Assembly: GCA_024689605.1 (NCBI GenBank)
Contig: JAILDD010000216.1
Coordinates: 1 to 16,014, forward strand
Direction: 5' to 3'
Length of the DNA: 16,014 bases
Source of the DNA: Lachnospiraceae bacterium
Lineage (GTDB): Bacteria; Bacillota_A; Clostridia; Lachnospirales; Lachnospiraceae
In this document: positions 7,136 to 13,911 of the stretch, piece after piece
Position numbering within the stretch: the first letter of the stretch is position 1
How the letters are laid out: the number at the start of each line of letters is the position of its first letter
Position numbers and translations under genes: made by a program
The notes under the pieces: model-generated
What the model was told of the DNA's origin: nothing
The model's input: only the letters and a program-made list of their open reading frames with translations
Database searches by the model: none

Positions 7136-7165
7136 GTAAAAATTATGTAAACCTATTCTGATCAA

Positions 7166-8476
7166 CTATAAATACTCCTGTGCCGGCGCTGCCTGTTTCG
7201 GAATATATACATATGATTTTGTGCCTTTGCCCGGGACAGATTCCACTTTTAGGCTACCGCCACACATTTCACTCAGCCTTATGCCGATATTCTTTATACC
7301 GATATGTGTTCCGGTACCCTTGTATTCGCCGGGTTCAAATCCTATCCCATCATCTTCCACACATACCACAAACCCCTCTTCGGTTTCTTCCGCAGAGATC
7401 CTCACGGTTCCGCCGCCTTCTTTATCGCTGAGTCCGTGCTTTACGGAATTTTCAACAAGGGGCTGCACAGAAAGGGGCGGAAGCAGAAACGTAGTGCAGC
7501 TTACTGAATATTCTATATTAAGCAGATCGCCGTAGCGCATCTGTTCAAGGGACAGATACGCTTTTATATGCCTTAATTCATCCTCAAATGAGATCAGCTC
7601 CCTTTTTTTCAGCGTGTTGATATTAAACCTGAGGTAGTTAGAGAAATTTGCCAGAGCCTGCCTTGCCATCTCCGGGTCCTTTATGCAGAGCCTGTCAATG
7701 ACTGCAAGGGCATTGTACATAAAGTGGGGCTGGATCTGCGTCAGCATCACATCCATTCTGGCATTAGCAAGCTCCCTCTCGTGCTCCTTATACTTTCTCG
7801 CCTGTATATTCATCATATTAATGAACAAGATATTGAGCACAAGAGTATCCAGAAGCATCATGAAATATATACCATACAGGAATGCCTGCAGCGCAGCAGC
7901 CACACTGGGCAGTATAAGGTATACAAATATCGCAATCCGCTGGCTCTTCTCCAGCCTGTCCCTGAACCGGATGGTCATCACCACATTCAGCCCAAGGGAC
8001 AATAATCCCATAACAAGAGAAATAAAATACCATTCCGAACGTTCATAATAATTAGTACTGCTGATTGTATAATACATTCCATTGAACTGAGATATTATGA
8101 GAAGGATTTCTGACAAACCGAAGATGACGAATGCAGCAAAATGCCACCCTTCCGTTTTACTGTCATCATTAAGACAGCTAAGAATATACATTGCCATGCA
8201 CATTGATAATGCATATTCGAAAAAGAATTCAAAGAAATTCGAAAAAATCAGTATTGTGTGGGCATAATCCAGCGTTGCCCCCTTAAAGAAAAGTCCAAGA
8301 GCGTTGCATGTGATCTGAAGGATATTGAGTATCAGAAGCACACCGGCATACACTCCGCTCTTTCCAAGCACCCTCACCCACGTAAACACCCCCATAAGGG
8401 CTGCCATTGACAGAAGGATGCACGCCATGTCTATTGAAAGATTCAATATAAGACTGTATTCCACTGTTTCAACCAT
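7166..8476 (-). CDS. LytS-family sensor histidine kinase with seven predicted membrane helices
   Basis: Membrane sensor that autophosphorylates and passes phosphate to the downstream regulator. The 436-residue product has about seven hydrophobic segments (roughly 6-33, 41-64, 73-101, 111-131, 148-169, 180-201, 203-222) and no large extracytoplasmic domain. A short basic/coiled stretch at 225-245 leads to the His_kinase domain (PF06580 type): QIQPHFMYNAL with phospho-His251. The ATPase domain shows SVQPLVENSVKHG at 336-348, DDGIGF at 375-380 and GTGTHIGIKNIGIRL at 387-401. The ATG lies 2 nt after the stop of the lactonase-like gene. Its only ribosome site, GGGG, is inside the last codons of that gene, so translational coupling is likely. 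The ligand is unknown; signal detection within the membrane is an inference from the topology. Confidence 0.93.
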   Translation of the reverse strand: MVETVEYSLILNLSIDMACILLSMAALMGVFTWVRVLGKSGVYAGVLLILNILQITCNALGLFFKGATLDYAHTILIFSNFFEFFFEYALSMCMAMYILSCLNDDSKTEGWHFAAFVIFGLSEILLIISQFNGMYYTISSTNYYERSEWYFISLVMGLLSLGLNVVMTIRFRDRLEKSQRIAIFVYLILPSVAAALQAFLYGIYFMMLLDTLVLNILFINMMNIQARKYKEHERELANARMDVMLTQIQPHFMYNALAVIDRLCIKDPEMARQALANFSNYLRFNINTLKKRELISFEDELRHIKAYLSLEQMRYGDLLNIEYSVSCTTFLLPPLSVQPLVENSVKHGLSDKEGGGTVRISAEETEEGFVVCVEDDGIGFEPGEYKGTGTHIGIKNIGIRLSEMCGGSLKVESVPGKGTKSYVYIPKQAAPAQEYL

Positions 8477-8478
8477 AT

Positions 8479-9534
8479 TTACCCCAGCTTATGGAACACA
8501 ATGCAGTTCGGCTGATCGATATGTATTTCTTTCGCATTCATTGCCAGTGTCCCCTTTTCAAGGTCCACCGCAAAAAAAGTCATCGTATTATTCTCGTGGT
8601 TAAGGGATACAAGATGCTTATTGTCCGGGAACATAGCAACATCCTTGGGATACATTCCGCTGATGGGAAGGCACAGGACTTTCCCAAGCTTTCCCGTCTT
8701 CTGGTCAATCCTGAATATAGCCGCACTATTGTCACCGACATTTGAAGCAACCAGGTATTTGTAATCTGCAGAAAGATTCAGCGCACTTGCAGCTGAATCA
8801 TCCGTATGGTAGTCGTTAATCGTAAGAACGGTCTCTATCTGTTCAAAATTTGGCGATCCGTTCTTTTCCGTATATTCATATACCGCTATATAGCACTTTT
8901 CTTCATGGATTATGTATATATACTTTCCATCCTTTGAAGTCTTGATATGCCTTGGGCCAGAATACTGCTCGGAATGTATGATATCAACAAGACGGAGTTT
9001 CCCGGTATTATGGTCAAAGCTGTAAACCTTTGTCTGATCAATACCTAAATCCGCCGCCAGAAGGTATCTGTTATCCCTGGTCATTTTTACGCAGTTTACG
9101 TGAGGCCTGAAATTCCGGTCCACAATGCTTCCGATGCCTTTATGGTATATCTCATCGGTTATCATGCCGAGGGTACCGTCCTCAGCTAATGAAAGCACCG
9201 TGATCTTGCCGTCATGGTAGCCTGCTACAAAGATATATTTATCCTCATAATCAGTTGAAAGATAGCATCCTCTCATGCCGTTTATGGACGCAGCAGATGC
9301 GGTCTCAAGAGTACCGTCTGGAAGAATGTTGTAGGATTCCACTCCGTAATCGGTTATTGAATACAGATACTTTCCATTATGGGATATGCACATATATGAC
9401 GAATTGGAAATATTTATCTTTTCCTTTTCGGACAGCGTGCCGTTTTTAATATCCGCATCATAAACCCTGATACCCACGGGACTTCCCTGGGTATAGCATG
9501 AAACATAAGCTACATACTTATCCTTAGCAGCCAT
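8479..9534 (-). CDS. Lactonase-family seven-bladed beta-propeller protein (6-phosphogluconolactonase-like)
   Basis: Resembles the YbhE/Pgl family (PF10282), some members of which hydrolyse 6-phosphogluconolactone. The 351 residues match family length and show repeated blades of the form DGKYLYS, DNRYLLAADLG, DGKYIYIIHE and DYKYLVASN. Conserved patches are YVSCYT at 10-15, RPHVNC at 143-148 and GPRHIK at 193-198. No signal peptide or membrane segment is present, so it is cytoplasmic. The ATG is preceded by GCGAGG, placed just after the citrate synthase stop 13 nt upstream. It sits between citrate synthase and the sensor kinase in one tight operon. Enzymatic function is uncertain because many propellers in this family are uncharacterised; another sugar lactone or a non-enzymatic role is possible. 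Confidence 0.85.
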   Translation of the reverse strand: MAAKDKYVAYVSCYTQGSPVGIRVYDADIKNGTLSEKEKINISNSSYMCISHNGKYLYSITDYGVESYNILPDGTLETASAASINGMRGCYLSTDYEDKYIFVAGYHDGKITVLSLAEDGTLGMITDEIYHKGIGSIVDRNFRPHVNCVKMTRDNRYLLAADLGIDQTKVYSFDHNTGKLRLVDIIHSEQYSGPRHIKTSKDGKYIYIIHEEKCYIAVYEYTEKNGSPNFEQIETVLTINDYHTDDSAASALNLSADYKYLVASNVGDNSAAIFRIDQKTGKLGKVLCLPISGMYPKDVAMFPDNKHLVSLNHENNTMTFFAVDLEKGTLAMNAKEIHIDQPNCIVFHKLG

Positions 9535-9547
9535 AAAAGCACCTCGC

Positions 9548-10927
9548 CTACCAATATCTGTTTTCTATGGGCAGATACTCCTTGTGTGTTCCCACATACT
9601 TATATGCTGGACGGATTATCTTGCCGTTATTAACAAGTTCCTCAAGTCGGTGTGCACTCCAGCCGGATATACGTGCAATTGCAAATATCGGCGTAAAGAG
9701 CTCCTCCGGTATTCCAAGCATTGAATAAACGAATCCGCTGTAAAAATCCACGTTGGCACAAACCGGTTTAAATACTCTGCGTCTTTCGGTTATGAGTTCT
9801 GCTGAGATCCTCTCCACCCTGTCGAAAAGTTCAAACTCTTCCATCCTGTCCTTGCTTTCTGCAAGAGCCTTTGCCGCCTCCTTAAGAAGAACTTTTCTGG
9901 GATCAGACAGCGTGTATACCGCGTGTCCCATTCCGTATATCAGGCCGCTCTTGTCAAAGGCATCCTTGTCAAGAACCCTTGACAGGTAGTTCTTTATACT
10001 GTCTTCATCAGACGGTGATGTAATATTATCCTTCAGATTGCTGAACATCCTCTGAACCTTAAGGTTCGCACCGCCGTGCCTGGGACCTTTAAGGGAAGCT
10101 ATTGCTGCAGCAATAGCAGAATAAGTATCCGTGCCGGTTGAAGTAACAACATGTGTCGTAAATGTAGAGTTGTTACCACCACCGTGTTCTGCGTGAAGTA
10201 TAAGCGCCGTATCAAGAACCTGGGCTTCAAGAGGTGTAAATTCGCCGTCAGGCCTTAGCATATTCAGTATATTCTCCGCAGTAGAGAGCTCCTTCTTCGG
10301 TGTTCTGATAACAAGATTCTTGTTCAGAATAAAATGTCTGTACCCATGGTAAGCATAAACGCTCATGAGAGGAGTTTTTCCGATAAGCTGCAGGCACTGC
10401 CTCAGAACATTCTGAACCGAAATATCTTCAGGATTATCATCATAGGAATAAAGGCTTAAGATTGCCTTCTGCAATGAATTCATTACATTTCTGCTGGGAT
10501 TATGAAGGATGACATCCCGGACAAAATCAGCAGAAAGTTCCTGAAGGTCTGCAAGTATTGCCTTAAAGGAATTGAACTGGCTTTCATTGGGAAGATCACC
10601 GAAAAGCAACAGGTATGTTATTTCTTCAAAGCCGTAACGTTTACCTTCTGTACCCCTGACCAGATCGTTTACACTATATCCCTGGTAAAAAAGGGAACCG
10701 TCGGCAGGCACCTTCACACCGTCCACCACCTGGGTACCGCTTACATCGGAAATTTCGGTAAGACCGGTAAGCACACCTTTTCCGTTAGAATCACGGAGTC
10801 CTCTCTTAACATCATATTCAGTATAAAGGCTCTGGTCTATTGCGCCCGACATCATACAGTACTTGACCAGCTCGTTGTACATATCATTTCTGTTTTCAGC
10901 GAGTTCCATCATTGAATATTTTGACAT
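9548..10927 (-). CDS. gltA: Citrate synthase
   Basis: Condenses acetyl-CoA and oxaloacetate to citrate. In anaerobic Clostridia this usually feeds the oxidative branch to 2-oxoglutarate and glutamate. The 459-residue product has catalytic His248 (LHAEHGGGNNST), GPRHGGAN at 281-288, His335 in GMGHAVY, and Asp394 in CANVDFYSG. The motif GHAVYTLSDPR replaces the GHRVY of many proteobacterial enzymes. The homology is to the ordinary Si-type GltA/CitZ family, not to Re-citrate synthase. About 60 N-terminal residues precede the core, making it slightly longer than the roughly 430-residue enzymes. The ATG has AGGAGG with an 8-nt spacer, and the start lies 22 nt after trpS. It leads directly into the lactonase-like and two-component genes. 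2-Methylcitrate synthase is an alternative I consider unlikely. Confidence 0.94.
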   Translation of the reverse strand: MSKYSMMELAENRNDMYNELVKYCMMSGAIDQSLYTEYDVKRGLRDSNGKGVLTGLTEISDVSGTQVVDGVKVPADGSLFYQGYSVNDLVRGTEGKRYGFEEITYLLLFGDLPNESQFNSFKAILADLQELSADFVRDVILHNPSRNVMNSLQKAILSLYSYDDNPEDISVQNVLRQCLQLIGKTPLMSVYAYHGYRHFILNKNLVIRTPKKELSTAENILNMLRPDGEFTPLEAQVLDTALILHAEHGGGNNSTFTTHVVTSTGTDTYSAIAAAIASLKGPRHGGANLKVQRMFSNLKDNITSPSDEDSIKNYLSRVLDKDAFDKSGLIYGMGHAVYTLSDPRKVLLKEAAKALAESKDRMEEFELFDRVERISAELITERRRVFKPVCANVDFYSGFVYSMLGIPEELFTPIFAIARISGWSAHRLEELVNNGKIIRPAYKYVGTHKEYLPIENRYW

Positions 10928-10949
10928 TTACAAGTCCTCCTACTTAAAA

Positions 10950-11954
10950 TTATCTGATCTTCTCAGGGAAACCGACTTTCTTCTGTACCTTTCGTAAAGT
11001 CTTCTGCGCATAGTACTCAGCCTTCTCCGCATTTTCCTTGATAGCTTTGTCTATGTAATCCTTATTCTTTGCAAGGTCAGTACATCTTTCCTGTAAAGGC
11101 TTAAGGACAGCCACCGCACTCTCACCTACAGCCATCTTAAAATCGCCATAGCCTTTGCCGTCAAATTCTTTCTCTGTTTCTTCAGGTGTCTTTCCTGTGC
11201 ATGCACAGTAGATATCAATAAGATTCTTTATACCGGGCTGTTCGTCACGGTATCTTACTGCAGCCTCTGAATCCGTCACAGCACGCTTGAACTTACGCAT
11301 TACTACATCAGGCTCATCCATAAGATAAATGGATGCATTTTCATTTTCGTCTGATTTTGACATCTTCTTTGAAGGATCCTGAAGACTCATTATCTTTGCA
11401 CCGGCTTTTCCCAGATACGGTTCAGGTATGGTAAATACATCACCGTATACTCCATTGAAACGCTGTGCAATATCCCTGGTAAGCTCTAAATGCTGAAGCT
11501 GGTCCTTGCCCACAGGCACAACGTCAGCCTGATAAAGCAATATGTCAGCAGCCATAAGTACCGGATACGTGAAAAGACCTGCATTTATATTGTCCGCATG
11601 CTTTGCAGACTTATCCTTGAACTGGGTCATCCTCTGCAGTTCGCCCATATATGTGTAGCAGTTTAGGATCCAGGCAAGCTCCGCATGACAGCTTACATGC
11701 GACTGATAATAGATGCAGTTCTTTTCAGGATCGAGTCCTGCTGCAACATACAGTATGAAGAGGTTTCTGGCACGCTTCCTGAGCTCTGCCGGATCCTGCC
11801 TTACAGTTATCGAATGCATATCCACAACAGAATAGAAACACTCGTACTCATCTGAAAGCTTCACCCAGTTTTTAAGGGCGCCAAGATAATTGCCCAGTGT
11901 AAGATTTCCTGTTGCCTGCATCCCGCTGAATAGTACTTTTTTATCGCCTATCAT
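10950..11954 (-). CDS. trpS: Tryptophanyl-tRNA synthetase
   Basis: Class I synthetase that charges tRNA-Trp. The 334-residue length is typical of the bacterial enzyme. The HIGH-like region is GMQATGNLTLGNYLGALKNW at 11-30. YSVVDMHSIT follows at 41-50, PVLMAADILLYQADVVPVGKDQLQHLE around 131-157, and KMSKS at 197-201 within PSKKMSKSDEN. The ATG has GGGAGG with a 6-nt spacer, next to a 6-bp hairpin. It starts 54 nt after the DUF5662 gene and is followed after 22 nt by citrate synthase, so it probably shares a transcript with both. No T-box leader is visible upstream, which sets it apart from many Firmicute trpS genes. Confidence 0.97.
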   Translation of the reverse strand: MIGDKKVLFSGMQATGNLTLGNYLGALKNWVKLSDEYECFYSVVDMHSITVRQDPAELRKRARNLFILYVAAGLDPEKNCIYYQSHVSCHAELAWILNCYTYMGELQRMTQFKDKSAKHADNINAGLFTYPVLMAADILLYQADVVPVGKDQLQHLELTRDIAQRFNGVYGDVFTIPEPYLGKAGAKIMSLQDPSKKMSKSDENENASIYLMDEPDVVMRKFKRAVTDSEAAVRYRDEQPGIKNLIDIYCACTGKTPEETEKEFDGKGYGDFKMAVGESAVAVLKPLQERCTDLAKNKDYIDKAIKENAEKAEYYAQKTLRKVQKKVGFPEKIR

Positions 11955-11966
11955 TTTAATCCTCCC

Positions 11967-11987
11967 GATGCGAAATCCTGCCGCATC
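11967..11987 (-). other. Hairpin abutting the trpS ribosome binding site
   Basis: GATGCG/CGCATC (11982-11987 with 11967-11972 on the minus strand) forms a 6-bp stem with a 9-nt loop. Its 3' foot touches the GGGAGG at 11961-11966. It has no U-tract and leaves the ribosome site free, so any regulatory role is speculative. Confidence 0.35.
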
Positions 11988-12008
11988 AAAATAAATAATT
12001 TTTCACAG

Positions 12009-12632
12009 TTACTTATATTCAATCCGTTCCAGCAGCTGTTCTTTCTTCATCCCGCCGTGAATCATCTTAAGGACTATTTCTGTCCGCTTTTTTTCAGGCA
12101 GCCTCAGAAAATGTCTGATCCAAGCTATAGTATAAGCTTCGCCCTTCTTTGCGAGCATTATCAGCCAGGTTTCCAGCAGTGTCTGTGTGTAAGGATGAAG
12201 GAATTCCCGGATATCTCCATGCCTGTAATACTGTAAAGAGCTTGCATCCGTGTATTTACCGCCTAAATAAACCTTTGAGGCACTCACACGGTCTATAAAC
12301 ATTTCAGCTATGTACCTGTCCGGCATCCTGATAGGCCTTAATGCGACTTTCTTATCGGGGCCGACAACGGTGAAATCCAGCCAGTACTCGAAATGGTGTC
12401 GGTTACGTCCTTTATGGTGAAGCCAGGCTTCCGAATAGCCTTTTGCCCGCCGTTCTCCGTTGTTCGGGCTCTCAAAGCCCTGATAATACTTTGCACCGTT
12501 TACAAATTCCACCGGCATGTACTTTGAAAGGTCATGGTTAAGTCCCTGCCAGTACAGTCCGATCTTAAAGCAGCCAACACAGACAAGGAAACGATGATAT
12601 GTGATTGTCTTCAAATGTTTCCAGGGCTGCAT
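12009..12632 (-). CDS. DUF5662-like protein of unknown function
   Basis: I recognise the pattern HDLSKYMPVEF...KYYQG...GYSEAWLHHKGRNRHHFEYW as typical of the DUF5662 family found in Clostridia. Its function is not established. The 207-residue product is cytoplasmic with no signal peptide. Conserved His13, His33-Asp34, His72-His73, His79-His80 and Asp106 resemble a metal-binding, HD-like constellation, but enzymatic activity is only an inference. The start is taken at ATG 12632 because GGAGG lies 5 nt before it. In-frame GTG/ATG codons up to 12650 lack a ribosome site. An extended -10 promoter lies upstream, after the yqeY terminator. It is the first gene of the run that continues with trpS 54 nt downstream. 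Confidence 0.8.
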   Translation of the reverse strand: MQPWKHLKTITYHRFLVCVGCFKIGLYWQGLNHDLSKYMPVEFVNGAKYYQGFESPNNGERRAKGYSEAWLHHKGRNRHHFEYWLDFTVVGPDKKVALRPIRMPDRYIAEMFIDRVSASKVYLGGKYTDASSLQYYRHGDIREFLHPYTQTLLETWLIMLAKKGEAYTIAWIRHFLRLPEKKRTEIVLKMIHGGMKKEQLLERIEYK

Positions 12633-12676
12633 GCATTCCTCCGGCATCACTTACGGCTGCACAAATTAACTAAAAT

Positions 12677-12705
12677 ATTTTATCATAAACCCGGCCTTCC
12701 CGCAA
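12677..12705 (-). promoter_or_regulatory. Predicted extended -10 promoter for the DUF5662-trpS-gltA run
   Basis: On the minus strand -10 TAAAAT (12677-12682) is preceded by TGA (TGn extended -10). -35 TTGCGG (12700-12705) lies 17 bp upstream. The site is between the yqeY terminator and the DUF5662 ribosome site and gives a leader of about 40 nt. It is the best promoter I can see for the run of genes ending with the response regulator. Confidence 0.55.
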
Positions 12706-12726
12706 TCTGTGAAAATCAGGCAGCAC

Positions 12727-12760
12727 AAAAAAAGATGACCACCCCCAAGTGATCACCTTT
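12727..12760 (-). terminator. Intrinsic terminator of yqeY
   Basis: Read on the minus strand, AAAGGUGAUCAC (12749-12760) pairs with GUGGUCAUCUUU (12731-12742): 12 bp with two G-U pairs and a UUGGGG loop. A run of seven U begins with the last stem bases. It lies 57 nt after the yqeY stop codon. The wobble positions mark the minus strand as sense. Confidence 0.85.
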
Positions 12761-12817
12761 GATCTTTACTATTCCTCCGGAATTATTCTGTCCTCGAAAC
12801 TTCAGTCCGGTCAGTTC

Positions 12818-13255
12818 TTATAAACATAGCTTTGCCACCACCTCATTGATCACCTTGCCGTCAGCTTTTCCTTTAAGCTCAGGCATCACGGTCTTCATAA
12901 TCTGGCCCTTATTCTTTGCAGCAATCACTTCAGCAAACTTTGTCTTGAGCAGTTCCTCCACCTCTTCAGCACTCATGAGCTTCGGTGCGTACTCATTGAT
13001 CACATCATAACGGAACTGGTATTCTGCCTTAAGCTCGGTCCTTTCCGCCGGGCAGGAATCTATCTGCTCCTTTACGGACTTGAGTTCCTTCAGGATCACA
13101 CGGTCTACCAGCTCCTCTGAAATATCATCCCTGTGGCCTTCGTCGATTGCAACCTTCTTGACAGCCTGTATCACGGAAGAAATTGCATCCTTCCTTTCCT
13201 TATTGTGCTCCTTCATTGCGGCGATCATGTCCTTCTGTAATTTTTCAAACTGCAT
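12818..13255 (-). CDS. yqeY: GatB/YqeY domain protein
   Basis: Stand-alone YqeY-family protein of 145 residues, resembling the C-terminal tail domain of the GatB subunit of Asp/Glu-tRNA amidotransferase. The exact role of stand-alone YqeY is not settled. The N-terminus MQFEKLQKDMIAAMKEHNKERKDAISSVIQAVKKV is typical. The C-terminal part (NKGQIMKTVMPELKGKADGKVINEVVAKL) matches the family signature of a Gly-rich helical bundle that could bind tRNA. Length is normal for the family. The ATG has TTAGGAGG with a 9-nt spacer. It is monocistronic, with its own terminator downstream and a divergent DUF1292 gene upstream. Confidence 0.93.
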   Translation of the reverse strand: MQFEKLQKDMIAAMKEHNKERKDAISSVIQAVKKVAIDEGHRDDISEELVDRVILKELKSVKEQIDSCPAERTELKAEYQFRYDVINEYAPKLMSAEEVEELLKTKFAEVIAAKNKGQIMKTVMPELKGKADGKVINEVVAKLCL

Positions 13256-13310
13256 TTCCTTTACCTCCTAAGCTGAAACTTTTGTTCTTTTTTCGTTTTC
13301 CCATCAAGCA

Positions 13311-13339
13311 TTCAGATGAATCGAGTAGTTTTCTGTCAA
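13311..13339 (-). promoter_or_regulatory. Possible yqeY promoter (perfect -35, weak -10)
   Basis: On the minus strand a consensus -35 TTGACA (13334-13339) is followed after 17 bp by TCTGAA (13311-13316), which matches only half of the -10 consensus. It would give a leader of about 50 nt for yqeY. Confidence 0.3.
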
Positions 13340-13449
13340 TGACATCATAAGTTCGCTTCAGTACATTTATATGATTTATCAAAAACTAATGTTTGACTGA
13401 ATGCATCAAACTGTATGATAACACGGTAGGGCATTGCTGACAATCTGCC

Positions 13450-13478
13450 TTGCAACACAAAGATACAAGTCATACAAT
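13450..13478 (+). promoter_or_regulatory. Predicted promoter for the DUF1292 gene
   Basis: -35 TTGCAA (13450-13455) and -10 TACAAT (13473-13478) have the ideal 17-bp spacing. The expected start near 13485 gives a leader of about 105 nt, long enough for the inverted-repeat structure at 13497-13578. Confidence 0.6.
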
Positions 13479-13496
13479 ATAGTCATATATGCAGAA

Positions 13497-13578
13497 TTAT
13501 AAGCTCTGAATAAATAGCGCATAGCGGGATTCCGCCTGCACAGGTTTTCTATGGATAAGCCACAAACACAGCTTATAA
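13497..13578 (+). promoter_or_regulatory. Leader structure closed by a 9-bp inverted repeat before the DUF1292 gene
   Basis: TTATAAGCT (13497-13505) is perfectly complementary to AGCTTATAA (13570-13578), enclosing 64 nt. Inside, GCGG-GATT-CCGC (13524-13535) and the outer CATA/TATG (13520-13523 with 13550-13553) can form a stacked hairpin. The closing stem ends 1 nt before the AAAGG ribosome site (13580-13584). No known riboswitch core is recognised and no U-tract is present, so a translational or stability role is the likelier option. Confidence 0.4.
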
Positions 13579-13590
13579 GAAAGGTTGGCC

Positions 13591-13911
13591 ATGAAAAAAC
13601 AGAATGTAAATCCCAAAAACGATAACCAGAATGACGATGAAGACATGTACGTTGACCTGGAACTTGATGACGGCACCGTCACCTGCAAGATAATCACGAT
13701 ATTCGAATGCAACAAGAAGGACTATATCGCTGTCCTGCCCGTGGATGAAAATGAAAAGCCTGTCATCGAAGATGTCTGGATCTACGGCTATACAGAAGAT
13801 TCCGAAGGCAATCCCGACCTTCACTACATCGATGACGATGAAGAATATGATGCTGCAGCTGATGCTTTCGATGAATACCTTGACGAGCAGTTGTTCAACG
13901 GATTACAGTGA
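13591..13911 (+). CDS. DUF1292 family acidic protein
   Basis: Small (106 aa), highly acidic cytoplasmic protein of the DUF1292/YrzB type. Its core YVDLELDDGTVTCKIITIFECNKKDYIAVLPVD fits the family pattern, in which EC/DYIALLP residues are typical. After the core comes IEDVWIYGYTEDSEG and an acidic tail rich in Asp/Glu (YIDDDEEYDAAADAFDEY). Function is unknown for the family. In many Firmicutes it sits beside the yrrK/alaS-region genes, but not here. The ATG at 13591 is chosen because AAAGG lies 6 nt upstream; an in-frame TTG 6 nt earlier sits too close to that site. The stop overlaps the end of the convergent helicase gene by 9 bp. Confidence 0.85.
   Translation: MKKQNVNPKNDNQNDDEDMYVDLELDDGTVTCKIITIFECNKKDYIAVLPVDENEKPVIEDVWIYGYTEDSEGNPDLHYIDDDEEYDAAADAFDEYLDEQLFNGLQ

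Larger units (their letters stand above)
13256..13590. other. 335-bp divergent intergenic region between yqeY and the DUF1292 gene
   Basis: No credible coding sequence. It holds a possible yqeY promoter and the DUF1292 promoter and leader, listed separately. In the middle, plus-strand TTGACT (13393-13398) and TATGAT (13414-13419) are only 15 bp apart and so make a doubtful second promoter. The central part (about 13340-13390) is AT-rich with no clear element. Confidence 0.6.

Noticed and set aside
12633..12650. Upstream GTG/ATG starts for the DUF5662 gene
   Set aside because: The GGAGG lies downstream of those codons and is correctly spaced only for the ATG at 12632.
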